From Anaerolineales bacterium UBA6668 (lineage in GTDB: Bacteria > Chloroflexota > Anaerolineae > Anaerolineales > UBA6668): 23,474 bases of DNA. The DNA lies in NCBI GenBank assembly GCA_002455215.1, contig DKKK01000179.1, positions 1 to 23,474 of the forward strand, given 5' to 3'. Under the pieces are notes generated by a model. It did not search any database. It saw nothing but the letters and a program-made list of their open reading frames with translations, and was not told where the DNA came from. The translations under genes and the position numbers were made by a program. Below, in pieces: positions 14,301-22,164 of this stretch (its first letter is position 1; every line of letters begins with the position of its first letter).

Positions 14301-16057
14301 GTTGCGCCCGGCGCGGTGGGCGGCAATGGGTAGGTTTTACTATCGCCATAAGAATCGCCCAACAGCAGTTTTAAATGAAAATTAGCATCCCAGGCTTGTG
14401 TACCGGTATTTTGTAAACGCACCACACGAATAAACGGTTCATAGGGATGAATTTCCGGGCTGGCAAAGCGCACCGCACTTTTGCCGGTATCTTCACCCAA
14501 GCGCCGCACGGTCAGCGGTTCGATAAACAAACGGCAGTTGCCTGCGCTGGTCGCTCGCCGAATGTGTAAAGTCAGCGGTTGGAACGAGCTTTCGCTACTG
14601 ACAGAAAATTTTAGCCCGCTGGCAAAGAGCAAGTTGGCGGGAACAGCCTGCCAATCGGGGGGTTGTTGCCCGCTGGTGAGCGCGATTTGCAATGCTAGCC
14701 CATCTGTTTGCGGGTCGTGTTCCGGGCGTGCCAAACAGCGCAATTGCAGGCGATATTCACCTACCGGCAGTTTGGGTGTGAATTGTAGGCGGGTCCAATA
14801 CGGCTCCGTGCCTGCCAGCACCAAACAGTGGTCGCCCTGAAATGGGTACTCCGCTTGACGGGCAGTTGGTACAGCCGCCTTACGCAACAAACGTAATTTG
14901 GGAGTTTCCCAGCGCAAGGACTCGCCCGGATGAGTGGTGTTTTGCTCGTTTTGGGTTTGCCACAACCCTTCCACCTGCCCACTGCTTGCAGGAGCGGTAG
15001 CACCTAGCAAGGCTTGAAAAGGAATCACCCAATGGCTGGGGCTGGGTGGGTTGGCGCTGGCTGAGTCGGAAGCACGGACTCCCTCCCCACTGGGCAATCC
15101 TTTGGCAGAAAAAGCGTTCACACGCTGGTTGGCTGGTGCGCTGTAGGTAACGTTGGCGAAGCTTACCTGCGCGAGTACTTGGGAGCCTGTCAGGTCGAAA
15201 CTGGTTTCGGCGAAATCGCTTGCGCCCAAACAATGGATGAAAGCGGCGGAAACATACGGGTCGGCTTGCAATTGTTGGGCATACCAATTAAACTGCTGGG
15301 CATAGTACTGCTCATTGGAGCGTTTTTCCGCGCTCGTTTCTCGCCAATAGGGGATTGGGTCCTCCGCGCCAGTGTGTGCCTGCCAAGTGTTGCCCAGGTT
15401 GCGCCAGCCCTTGCCCTGCCCTTGCGGATCTTGCACCCCAACGGCGGTAAGCACCAACGGGATGTGGTGCAGTCCGGCTGGGGTCAGCACTTTCTCATAC
15501 ACTGCCCGATAGCCCAAATGGCTATGAGCGTCCCACATCCAGCCAAACGGAAACTCTTGCAGACCTAGAACAGCCTGCGTTTCTTGCGCGGCTTCAAACA
15601 TGGGCAGTAGCGCTTGCCAGTGCTGGCTGGCATCGGAGACAGGCAAAATGCTGGGGAGATTGCCCACCACCGTGCGTGCGCCCACTTCATTGGCAAGTTG
15701 GCGGGCACGCTCCGCTTCAAACAAGGCAAACCATGCCAAGCTAGCAGGTGTGATGCGTCCGGCAAGCGATTTTTGGATATCCGGACCCACCCAATAATTG
15801 ACGAGTGGGTAACGTGCAAAGGTGGCTCGTTGGGCGGCAACAAAGCGGGTTGCCACGGTGTGCGGGTCTTCGAGCAGGTTGGCGGGCAAGAGCGTGCGCT
15901 GTTGACGAGTTTGCGCCAAGATTAGGGGCGTTTTTGTCAAGCGTAGTTGGTTAATTTGCTCCAAATGGTCAGTAAAAAAGATGGCTTGCAGACCATTGGC
16001 AAGCAAATCACCGAGCGCTTCAGTTTGATTGGCAACAACAACACCCAAAATGGACAT
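11378..16057 (-). CDS. Giant multidomain protein: glycosidase-like barrels, NBR1/Ig-like repeats, M23 endopeptidase
   Basis: A 1559-aa protein. Residues 1-300 resemble a glycosidase-type TIM barrel (GLQEFPFGWMWD around 165-176). Residues 380-530 are a beta-rich, CBM-like region. Five Ig-like modules follow (about 534-625, 635-747, 757-860, 870-975, 980-1088); three carry an NBR1-type start such as LPDGSSVLPN, then KTWRLRNDG. Residues 1128-1225 are an M23/LytM endopeptidase with zinc ligands H1130 and D1134 (HPGAD), H1188, and H1223 of HLHFE. Residues 1270-1559 look like a clan-A glycosidase with NE (1365-1366) as acid/base and E1488 (VIATEVN) as nucleophile. This suggests cell-wall or glycan cleavage, yet there is no signal peptide or membrane helix. 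ATG 16057 has GGAG at 9 nt; an in-frame TTG at 16072 is less likely. Confidence 0.9.
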   Translation of the reverse strand: MSILGVVVANQTEALGDLLANGLQAIFFTDHLEQINQLRLTKTPLILAQTRQQRTLLPANLLEDPHTVATRFVAAQRATFARYPLVNYWVGPDIQKSLAGRITPASLAWFALFEAERARQLANEVGARTVVGNLPSILPVSDASQHWQALLPMFEAAQETQAVLGLQEFPFGWMWDAHSHLGYRAVYEKVLTPAGLHHIPLVLTAVGVQDPQGQGKGWRNLGNTWQAHTGAEDPIPYWRETSAEKRSNEQYYAQQFNWYAQQLQADPYVSAAFIHCLGASDFAETSFDLTGSQVLAQVSFANVTYSAPANQRVNAFSAKGLPSGEGVRASDSASANPPSPSHWVIPFQALLGATAPASSGQVEGLWQTQNEQNTTHPGESLRWETPKLRLLRKAAVPTARQAEYPFQGDHCLVLAGTEPYWTRLQFTPKLPVGEYRLQLRCLARPEHDPQTDGLALQIALTSGQQPPDWQAVPANLLFASGLKFSVSSESSFQPLTLHIRRATSAGNCRLFIEPLTVRRLGEDTGKSAVRFASPEIHPYEPFIRVVRLQNTGTQAWDANFHLKLLLGDSYGDSKTYPLPPTAPGATAELTIKFFAPAAPGNYKSYWQVETPQGKLQGPLVMIEVAVVAGGYNGAFEKDVPVPNSGNVAVNTPFSKSYVLRNTGAEIWENVELARVYDAGQATLPQLQGADKLAIPKTNPNGQFLATLSFKTPANGGSFSQTWRLRRWLADGTFHWFGAPTTFSINVSAPVDTSKLKLTFVRHVSLPDGSSVLPNSSAQKTWRLRNDGSIAIPQGCKLVQTSGANLQPVSLPVPQATAGQEFNVGVQLNFGTTNGVVSGTWRIKTALGQELGPELSYSLQIEPTHTGREAELLPQTNVPDGTRFFPNAQFGKEWQIRNNSGRDWGNGYKLALTGGNALSAPEVLALPPTPTGQVAVVSSRMVAPSTVGNYQSQWQVLNPSGNNISGSIRFNIEVVADKGHRVRFVSDVTLPDKSRVLPNQKLVKTWRFANAGNTTFASNFRFQQCLGPQFGGASQTVLGQGVVPGKNFDITVEVYAPNIPGTYRSYWRFADEQGVQFGGLYWLEVLVPNDIPTDGFWYPVGNRTNLEGWYDANPFLRQYEVTPNSGVFDYHPGADLNDKGGGDHDLGSPVYSVANGIVLFANFRKSWGNIVLIEHNLQNGTRIWSQYAHLQDFQVRVGQVVQRGERIGSVGKGDPAKPFVAHLHFEIRKTLLDAGSWNVKDKAVVTENYHDPLKFVQDNFYTPIPRVTPQMGLHCGAERDAAHWLVNNGKRGWTVDSVAIENAHTEVDYRAFANAGVKVLMRINYGYHWTGTIPNPDNASQTQTFIANALKTIARSPGAFGYIIANEANNPAECPQGRRISPEEYATVYNQIWRNRPAGAKLAPLATDPYFGPGSDNREWWVRMLTLIDGADFLTVHPKTQDSDPNQVNSDVKFGDPPLTWQFLHLRAYQPLLQAVPARFRHLPVIATEVNPQRVHHNGALGWRADTARDWINRAMEHFTNWNQGNDAMQVHGVVFYRLSGDEWRLNDKPEALDALKRLP

Positions 16058-16154
16058 AACGTCAATCTCCAAAATAATAAGGAACCGAATCTAAAAAATT
16101 ACCCTTTCGTGGGTGGTATGGTTTTGAATCTGTTCCTGAACTTTTGCATATACT

Positions 16155-16253
16155 GGTGAAACTTTATCGGCTCAATGGTACGGGTAAGGATGCTAGGTAA
16201 ATTATTTAGTACGTATGCCAAAGGCGCAGTTTCCATCTGTATCGAGTTTCACC
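16155..16253. promoter_or_regulatory. Widely spaced 9-bp inverted repeat bracketing the shared motif
   Basis: GGTGAAACT (16155-16163) and its exact reverse complement AGTTTCACC (16245-16253) bracket 81 bases that include the motif at 16217-16243. It could be a paired operator or the closing stem of an RNA. No T run follows. Chance occurrence cannot be ruled out. Confidence 0.3.
16217..16243 (+). repeat. Intergenic motif, copy 2 (shared with 7139-7165)
   Basis: A 27-base segment with 22 identities to 7139-7165, same orientation, exact core AGTTTCCATC. Here it lies about 200 nt upstream of the DinB-like gene; in the other gap it lies about 115 nt upstream of the PfkB gene. Confidence 0.5.
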
Positions 16254-16399
16254 TTTCATTGGATTATACACTACTCTCTTTTGCCGAAAAATAGGGGATG
16301 ATAAATTTCACAGCAAATGCACACACAACTTTAAACGGGTTCTTTTGGGTAGTTTGATAAAAAACGGCAAAATTTCCGTGTGTTTCCTCATAATTCCTG

Positions 16400-16431
16400 T
16401 ATAATAAGAACAATCGTTCCACAGAAAGGAG
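16400..16431 (+). promoter_or_regulatory. -10 box and ribosome binding site of the DinB-like gene
   Basis: A consensus TATAAT (16400-16405) is followed by AAAGGAG (16425-16431), 7 nt before the ATG at 16439. No good -35 hexamer is seen at normal spacing, so the upstream half is uncertain. The leader would be about 28 nt. Confidence 0.55.
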
Positions 16432-16438
16432 TTTTTTT

Positions 16439-16954
16439 ATGAATATCATTGACATTACCCATGAAAGATGTTTGGTTTGGATGCTCAAAAGTGTACACAC
16501 CCTTGCCAATTTGGTTAAGACTCTTACACAAGAGCAAGCACGAACATGGACAGACGAAGTTTCTGCCGATGGTTCACCCGGCTGGAGTGTCTTGCAGGTT
16601 TTGTGCCATGTGCGCGATTTTGATGAAATCTTCTACCAACGAGCGCAAATGATCCGTTCTACCGACCACCCCCACTTACCGGCGTATGACCATCTGGCAT
16701 TGGCAGAAGACCGCAATTATCAAGGGCAAGATTTGGTGCAAGTGATGGATAGTTTGGTGGAATCGCGCTACCGTTTTCACGAATTTTTCCAAAGTTTAAG
16801 TGCCGATGAATGGGAACGCGCCGGGATTCACCCGGAAGCTGGCGAATTTAGCCTATCGCGTGCGGCGTTGCAGGTGGTGGGGCATGATATTGACCACACG
16901 GAGCAAATCACCAAGATTATCGCCCGTGCGCAAAAAACAACCGCTGGCGAGTAG
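16439..16954 (+). CDS. DinB-fold putative metal-dependent protein
   Basis: This 171-aa four-helix-bundle protein is of the DinB/YfiT-like superfamily. Three histidines in the expected places could bind a divalent metal: H57 in WSVLQVLCHVRDFDEIF, and H149 and H153 in GHDIDHTEQI. Members include thiol transferases and many uncharacterised hydrolase-like proteins; the substrate is unknown here. The start is set by a strong AAAGGAG site. It lies 29 nt upstream of nurA and is probably cotranscribed, though a functional link to DNA repair is not evident. There is no signal peptide. Confidence 0.88.
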   Translation: MNIIDITHERCLVWMLKSVHTLANLVKTLTQEQARTWTDEVSADGSPGWSVLQVLCHVRDFDEIFYQRAQMIRSTDHPHLPAYDHLALAEDRNYQGQDLVQVMDSLVESRYRFHEFFQSLSADEWERAGIHPEAGEFSLSRAALQVVGHDIDHTEQITKIIARAQKTTAGE

Positions 16955-16983
16955 TACACTGCCAATGGGAGGGAATATTCCGT

Positions 16984-18138
16984 ATGCTAGATTTGAGTAA
17001 ACTGGTTCGTGAGATTCCACAACTCGCACGCAGTTATAGGCAAGAGCACATCGCTAAAAAAGACGCCTTGCAAGTGGCGCGTGAAAAGTTGGGCGAGTTG
17101 GAGGGGCTGATGCCGCTCTTGACGCAACGCCTGGCGCAAGTGGCGCAAAGTAAAATCAACTGGCAGGGCGCATTTATCGCTTCCGAAGTGCCCGCCCACC
17201 AAACCATCCCCCCACCCGACTTGCCCGCTCGCTATGATTTGCTGGCAGTGGACGGCTCGCAAATCTACCCCAACCGCCACAGCCCTATTCTGTACTACCT
17301 ACTCAACATCGGCAGTATTTTTTATCAGCACGGCGTCAACATTGCGCCACAAGTTGAGTCGCAACCGCAGATTTTCTTCCACGCTAATGACTTGTACACC
17401 GACCCAGATCGGCTGATTGATACGGCGCTGGTGAATGCGAAACGCGATGTGGCAGAAATTCAAACATTGGCAGAGAAAGCCTGCCAATACCGCACTCCGC
17501 AGGCGCCCTGCATTGCCCTGCTCGATAACAGCCTGAAGTTGTTCATACCCACCAGCCAAAACACGCATACAAACGCTTGGCAATTACTGTCCGAAGCTTA
17601 CAACACCGCCAAGCAAACGCTTCAGGCGAATGATATCATTTTGGCGGGCGTGATAGACCGTTCTCAGGCACAGGCGGTGTTGCGCTTACTTCAGTTGGCA
17701 CAAGCCGCCCAGTTAGACGAAATTTCGCTTAAATTGCCAGATAGTTGGGCAGTATTGACTGATGCTGAGCTATTTGGCAATCTGCCGGAACACCACCGTT
17801 CCACGCTGTTTACCACCCCGCTTGCCAACGACCCAGCTAGCCTGCAAAACACGTACTTTTTTTATCTCAATATTGGTGGCAAGGATATTGTGCGCGTGGA
17901 AGTACCCGAATGGGTGACGGCGCTACCCGAAGCAATCAATACCCTTCATGCGAGTTTGATTCACCAAGCGCGTGTGGGTGGTTTTCCGTATGCGCTGACA
18001 CGCGCCCACGAGTTGGCAGTGGTTAGCCAAGCCGACAAGGCAGAGCTTGAAGCCTTTTTCAGTGGCGAACTGCTGAAACAAGATTTATTTGTCCTCCCTT
18101 CTGCAAAACAAATAGGTAAAAATCAGGTGTCCCGATGA
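16984..18138 (+). CDS. nurA: NurA-family DNA repair nuclease
   Basis: This 384-aa nuclease has an RNase H-like NurA fold. In archaea and some bacteria NurA partners the HerA hexameric translocase to resect double-strand-break ends 5' to 3'. Visible: an N-terminal coiled region (1-60), LLAVDGSQ (86-93) with the expected metal-binding D90, IALLDNSL (177-184), AGVIDRSQ (221-228), VRVEVPEW (303-310) and HELAVVS (342-348). Length is typical. The ribosome binding site is GGGAGGG (16967-16973). Its stop overlaps the start of the HAS-barrel-like gene by 4 nt (ATGA). No herA ATPase gene lies beside it in this window. Confidence 0.9.
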   Translation: MLDLSKLVREIPQLARSYRQEHIAKKDALQVAREKLGELEGLMPLLTQRLAQVAQSKINWQGAFIASEVPAHQTIPPPDLPARYDLLAVDGSQIYPNRHSPILYYLLNIGSIFYQHGVNIAPQVESQPQIFFHANDLYTDPDRLIDTALVNAKRDVAEIQTLAEKACQYRTPQAPCIALLDNSLKLFIPTSQNTHTNAWQLLSEAYNTAKQTLQANDIILAGVIDRSQAQAVLRLLQLAQAAQLDEISLKLPDSWAVLTDAELFGNLPEHHRSTLFTTPLANDPASLQNTYFFYLNIGGKDIVRVEVPEWVTALPEAINTLHASLIHQARVGGFPYALTRAHELAVVSQADKAELEAFFSGELLKQDLFVLPSAKQIGKNQVSR

Positions 18139-18743
18139 GTGAAATCAAAATTGGCAGATTAATCCGCAGTAGCAGTACCGACTTTGTCTTTGGGGCAACT
18201 ATCCCCGAAAAAGAAGTGCCAGCCTTTGGCAGTTTTGTGCGTTCATCTTTGCCTAATCAGCAAGGAAAAATGTTTGGGGTCATTTTTAACCTGACCATTC
18301 TAAACAGCGAATTTTTGCGGCGGGTTGCAACTGCCGATATTGTCATAGACGCCAATATGATGACTGACTTGCGAGCGAGTCAATTGCCCATTGAAGTGAG
18401 TGTACTTTCGGTGGGTTATCAACGCGGGGAGCGAATCGTGTGTGGTGTGCCACCCCAACCGCCTATTTCGTTGGAGTTTGTGGAGTTGTGCAGTCATGAA
18501 GAAATCAGCGCTTTATATGGTTCACCGGATTTGGTGCGGCTGATTCTGCACTCGCGCTTAAACACTGCCGATGACCTTCTGCTGGCTGTGATTGAGCGCC
18601 AGCTTGAAATCTTACCGGCTTCCGCACGCCAGCGCACTTTGCACCAGACCGGGCGGGTGGTTTCGCAGTATTTGCAAAACGATTTTAATCGGATGGATGT
18701 TTTGCTGGGACGTTTGGAAGGGTTGTTGAGCTTGGCAGGTTAA
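18135..18743 (+). CDS. HAS-barrel-like protein coupled to nurA
   Basis: This 202-aa protein opens with IGRLIRSSSTDFVFGATIPE and continues with GSFVRS and GKMFGVIFNLTI, the pattern of the HAS-barrel found at the N terminus of HerA and related hexameric ATPases. The remainder (100-202) is mixed then helical, ending QNDFNRMDVLLGRLEGLL. No Walker motifs are present, so it is not itself an ATPase. It overlaps nurA in ATGA, implying translational coupling and a shared role, perhaps an adaptor between NurA and a HerA-like ATPase encoded elsewhere (inference). The TAA stop overlaps the converging DUF1905 gene's stop (shared TTAA). The domain call is moderately sure. Confidence 0.75.
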   Translation: MSEIKIGRLIRSSSTDFVFGATIPEKEVPAFGSFVRSSLPNQQGKMFGVIFNLTILNSEFLRRVATADIVIDANMMTDLRASQLPIEVSVLSVGYQRGERIVCGVPPQPPISLEFVELCSHEEISALYGSPDLVRLILHSRLNTADDLLLAVIERQLEILPASARQRTLHQTGRVVSQYLQNDFNRMDVLLGRLEGLLSLAG

Positions 18744-19027
18744 CCGCCGACCGATAGGTCAATTTGCACCCAGTCGCCCACGTTTAGCTCTTCCGCCTTT
18801 TGCACGGCGAGCTTAATCGGCACCAGATATTGCCCCTGCTTGGGAAAGAGCGATGTACGCCAGTGGGTTTTGCCAATTTGCACGCGTACCGGTATCACGC
18901 CCCAGCCATAGGTCACTTGCGTTGAGATGGCTTTAATTGCCGCGCTTGGGTCGGGGGGCACAGCGACAAATAAGAATGGGGCGGGACCGCGCCAGTAAAA
19001 GATTTCGCCTGAAAATTGTAGGTGCAT
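18740..19027 (-). CDS. DUF1905-domain protein
   Basis: This 95-aa small beta-barrel-like protein matches the DUF1905 pattern: it opens with the strand LQFSGEIFYW, then FLFVAVPPDPSAAI, a YGWGVIPVRVQIG strand, WRTSLFPKQGQYLVPIKLAVQKA, and GDWVQIDL near the end. Function is unknown in the family. The ATG lies 3 nt after the hsdR stop, so it could be translated with hsdR, but its base composition resembles the GC-rich host side. Its stop overlaps the stop of the converging HAS-barrel-like gene. Confidence 0.88.
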   Translation of the reverse strand: MHLQFSGEIFYWRGPAPFLFVAVPPDPSAAIKAISTQVTYGWGVIPVRVQIGKTHWRTSLFPKQGQYLVPIKLAVQKAEELNVGDWVQIDLSVGG

Positions 19028-19030
19028 AGG

Positions 19031-22000
19031 TTATATCTGCCCGCCTACGCCTTTAAACTTGTCCACAAAAGCGGCAATTTTACGAAAAACGCTTTGTTTT
19101 TTGCCTAAGTATTGCGGATTCAGCGGGCTCATTTTGGGGAGTATTGCATTGAGTTCTGTGCCGTTTTCACTGGCATATTCACGCTTTAAGGATGCACTGA
19201 TATAACGTTTAGCCGCTTCTACATTTAGATTTTCATCGCTAATCAGTTCATTCACTTCGCGTTGTTGCTCTGCTTGTGCAAAGGCAAAGAAAGACTCGAT
19301 AATACTCACTTTATCGGGAATGTCGTCTAAGTTGGTTTGGCTAATAAAATCAACCATCAAACTTTCTTTGGCGCGGTTGCCAAGGCTGGCGCGAATTAAA
19401 CGCCGTGCTTCTTCCACCAATGCTGCTTTGTCTTTGCGTTTTTTATTGTGTTCAAAGATTAATTCCAGAATGTAATCCAGATTAATTTCTTGTGATTTGA
19501 GTAGGTCCACTTCAAAAACCACATCATCCCAATCAATGGTGGTGGCATCTATGTCATTGCCCGCTTTTTGCTGGCGAAGCCAATCTCGAATATCGTTATA
19601 GGTGGAACGGTAATCTTGAATGGCACGTTCGGTAGGCAAGCGTATCGCCTGTAGGGTAGCTATGTCATCATCGGTCAGGTAGTACTTGGCTTTATATTCA
19701 TCTACAGCAGTAGGGTCAGTCAAATCTAGGCTTTGCAGTGCTTTTAACCCAGCAAATTCATCGAAGTTTTGCATTACACTCTCGACACGCAAATATTCAC
19801 CAAATAATTTCACGAACTCTTTTTTATCCTGTTCTCGAAAAATTTCATCGGGATTTGGAAAACGTTGTTGTAGTTCTGCCACCACATCCAAATAACCACG
19901 CCGGGCTTCACCCGTCACTACATCGGTAAAGCCTTCCATGTACTCTTTATAGCTCTTTTCCAAGACTACGTTTTTGGTGTTGTTGTCACCAAATAGAGTG
20001 ATGGCGTCAATGGTGGCTTGTTCTAAATCGCGAAAGGTGACGATATTGCCAAAGGTTTTGGTGGCACCATAAATGCGGTTCGTGCGTGAATAGGCTTGGA
20101 TCAAACCGTGATAGCGCAGGTTTTTATCCACAAATAACGTGTTCATCGTGGGTGCATCAAAACCGGTGAGAAACATGCCCACCACAATCAGCAAATCAAT
20201 TTCCTGTTTGATGAAACGCTGGGCAAGGTCGCGGTAATAATTTTGAAACGCGTTGCTATCCACACCATAATTGGTTTTAAACAAAGCATTATAGTCATCA
20301 ATTGCCGCGCTTAAAAACTCTTTCGCACTACTCTCCATTGCGCTAAGTTCAAAGCTTTCATCAGAAGTTTCACCTTCTGCGTTTTGTTCTTCGTTCGCCA
20401 CAAAGGTAAAGATGGTGGCAATCCTAAGCGGCTTATCGCTTTCTTTTTGTAGGTGCTTAAACGCTTCATAGTACAGTTTGGCTGAATCCACGCTACTTAC
20501 AGCAAACATAGCATTAAAGCCTTTGCTATCCGCTTGTAAACGATGTGTTTTTTGTTTGAAATTATTTAAGATGTATTGGGCAATTTCTCGAATACGGTCG
20601 GGGTGCAGCAAGGCTTGTTTATTTTCTGCCGCCGTGAGTATTTTCTCGTCTTGTTCCCTTTCAATGTCCTTAAATTGCGGGCGTACATCGTTGTAGTCCA
20701 CCTTGAATTTCAGCACTTTTTCATCGCGAATGGCATCGGTAATCACATAAGAATGTAACTCACGCCCAAACACGCTGGCAGTGGTTTCTGCGCCCGAGGC
20801 ATTTTGCGGGAAAATCGGTGTTCCTGTGAAACCAAACTGATAGAATTTTTTGAATTTTTTCTTTAGGTTTTTTTGCGCTTCGCCGAACTGCGAACGGTGT
20901 GCTTCATCAAAAATAAAAACCACGTGCTTGTCGTAGATGGGCAATTTGCCTTCACTCTTCATCAAGTTGTTCAATTTTTGAATCGTGGTCACAATGATTT
21001 TATTATCATCGTTATCCAGGTTGCGTTTTAACCCAGCGGTGCTATCTGAACCATTGACGCTATCGGGTGAAAAGCGCTGGTACTCTTTCATGGTTTGATA
21101 GTCGAGATCCTTGCGGTCAACCACAAAAAAGACTTTATCAATAAAATCGAGTTCAGTCGCTAGGCGTGCCGCTTTAAAGCTGGTTAAGGTTTTTCCCGAA
21201 CCGGTGGTGTGCCAAATATAGCCACCGCCATTAGTGGTGCTCCATTCTTTGGCTTGATAAGCGCTGTTTATTTTCCACAAAATGCGCTCGGTTGCGGCAA
21301 TTTGGTAGGGACGCATCACCAATAAGGTGTCATTCACGTCAAATACGCAATAGTGCATCAGCACTTTCAGCAAAGTGTTTTTCTGAAAAAACGTTGCGGT
21401 AAAGTCTTTTAGGTCTTTAATTAACGAGTTATCCGCCCTTGCCCAATTCATGGTGAAATCAAAACTGTTTTTGTCGCGCTTGGTGGTATTGGCAAAATAA
21501 CGAGTATCGGTGCCGTTTGAAATCACAAAAAGCTGTACATATTTGTACAATGAATTGGTGACATTAAAACTTTCTTTGCTGTAGCGGTGAATTTGGTTAA
21601 AGGCTTCGCGAATTGCCACGCCGCGTTTTTTGAGTTCGATTTGTACTAATGGCAAACCATTCACCAAAATGGTGACATCATAGCGGTTAGCTTGTTTCCC
21701 TTTTTGTTCAAATTGTCTGATAACCTGCATTTTATTGCGGGCAATGTTTTGTTTATCTAATAGATAAATATTTTGGATACGCCCATCATCAAAAACAAAA
21801 TCATGAATATAGTCGTCGTGAATTTTGCGCGTTTTGTCTATAACGCTATCGCTCGGTTTGTCTAAATAGCTCTCCACAAACCGTTGCCATTCACTATCCA
21901 AAAACTGCATTTGATTCAGTGCTTGTAGTTGGACTCGCACATTCGCCAGCATTTTGTCGGGGGTGTTTAAATCGGTCAGGTATTCATAGCCCTGGTTTTG

Positions 22001-22129
22001 CAGGTCTGCAATGAATTCCATTTCTAGCGCGTATTCGCTTTGATAGGTTTCCTTTACCTGCAAACCCTTGGTGTATTTGTCTAGGACGATAAAGTTATTT
22101 GATTCGGCGATGGTGTTGTATTTAATCAT
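19031..22129 (-). CDS. hsdR: Type I restriction enzyme, R (motor/nuclease) subunit
   Basis: This 1032-aa HsdR subunit translocates DNA and cleaves it at a distance when bound by the M and S subunits to unmodified DNA. The N-terminal nuclease domain shows [20 protein letters not shown] with D151, E165 and K167 of the PD-ExK site, followed by the HsdR-typical [13 protein letters not shown]. The superfamily 2 helicase motor shows HTTGSGKT (307-314), [12 protein letters not shown] (406-417), FGFTGTPIF and [19 protein letters not shown]. The helical C-terminal region that docks to the methylase is complete. No frameshift is seen. It is AT-richer than the left part of the window. The 35-nt gap before its ATG is almost wholly a CACGAAA-type repeat, and no normal ribosome binding site is visible there. 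Confidence 0.96.
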   Translation of the reverse strand: MIKYNTIAESNNFIVLDKYTKGLQVKETYQSEYALEMEFIADLQNQGYEYLTDLNTPDKMLANVRVQLQALNQMQFLDSEWQRFVESYLDKPSDSVIDKTRKIHDDYIHDFVFDDGRIQNIYLLDKQNIARNKMQVIRQFEQKGKQANRYDVTILVNGLPLVQIELKKRGVAIREAFNQIHRYSKESFNVTNSLYKYVQLFVISNGTDTRYFANTTKRDKNSFDFTMNWARADNSLIKDLKDFTATFFQKNTLLKVLMHYCVFDVNDTLLVMRPYQIAATERILWKINSAYQAKEWSTTNGGGYIWHTTGSGKTLTSFKAARLATELDFIDKVFFVVDRKDLDYQTMKEYQRFSPDSVNGSDSTAGLKRNLDNDDNKIIVTTIQKLNNLMKSEGKLPIYDKHVVFIFDEAHRSQFGEAQKNLKKKFKKFYQFGFTGTPIFPQNASGAETTASVFGRELHSYVITDAIRDEKVLKFKVDYNDVRPQFKDIEREQDEKILTAAENKQALLHPDRIREIAQYILNNFKQKTHRLQADSKGFNAMFAVSSVDSAKLYYEAFKHLQKESDKPLRIATIFTFVANEEQNAEGETSDESFELSAMESSAKEFLSAAIDDYNALFKTNYGVDSNAFQNYYRDLAQRFIKQEIDLLIVVGMFLTGFDAPTMNTLFVDKNLRYHGLIQAYSRTNRIYGATKTFGNIVTFRDLEQATIDAITLFGDNNTKNVVLEKSYKEYMEGFTDVVTGEARRGYLDVVAELQQRFPNPDEIFREQDKKEFVKLFGEYLRVESVMQNFDEFAGLKALQSLDLTDPTAVDEYKAKYYLTDDDIATLQAIRLPTERAIQDYRSTYNDIRDWLRQQKAGNDIDATTIDWDDVVFEVDLLKSQEINLDYILELIFEHNKKRKDKAALVEEARRLIRASLGNRAKESLMVDFISQTNLDDIPDKVSIIESFFAFAQAEQQREVNELISDENLNVEAAKRYISASLKREYASENGTELNAILPKMSPLNPQYLGKKQSVFRKIAAFVDKFKGVGGQI

Positions 22130-22134
22130 TTTTT

Positions 22135-22163
22135 ACCACGAAAAGCACGAAAGACACGAAAGG
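22135..22163. repeat. CACGAAAG-type repeat, single copy before hsdR
   Basis: Three successive 8-9-nt units of the form CACGAAA plus one or two bases (CCACGAAAAG, CACGAAAGA, CACGAAAGG) fill the gap between the GxxExxY stop and the hsdR start. The same words make up the array at 22564-22744, in the same orientation, and the inverted copy at 22763-22796. Confidence 0.85.
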
Positions 22164-22164
22164 T

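Larger units (their letters stand above)
16058..16438. other. Intergenic region between divergent genes
   Basis: 381 bases without a credible gene, AT-rich. It contains the ribosome binding site of the giant gene (GGAG, 16067-16070), the sequence ATATACTGGTGAAA (16148-16161) shared with the promoter region at 7259-7272, a 9-bp inverted repeat (16155-16163 and 16245-16253), the second copy of the shared intergenic motif (16217-16243), and a clear TATAAT with an AAAGGAG ribosome binding site before the DinB-like gene. Confidence 0.6.

Noticed and set aside
16058..16072. TTG start of the giant protein at 16072
   Set aside because: The ATG at 16057 has a GGAG site at 9 nt; the TTG overlaps that site.
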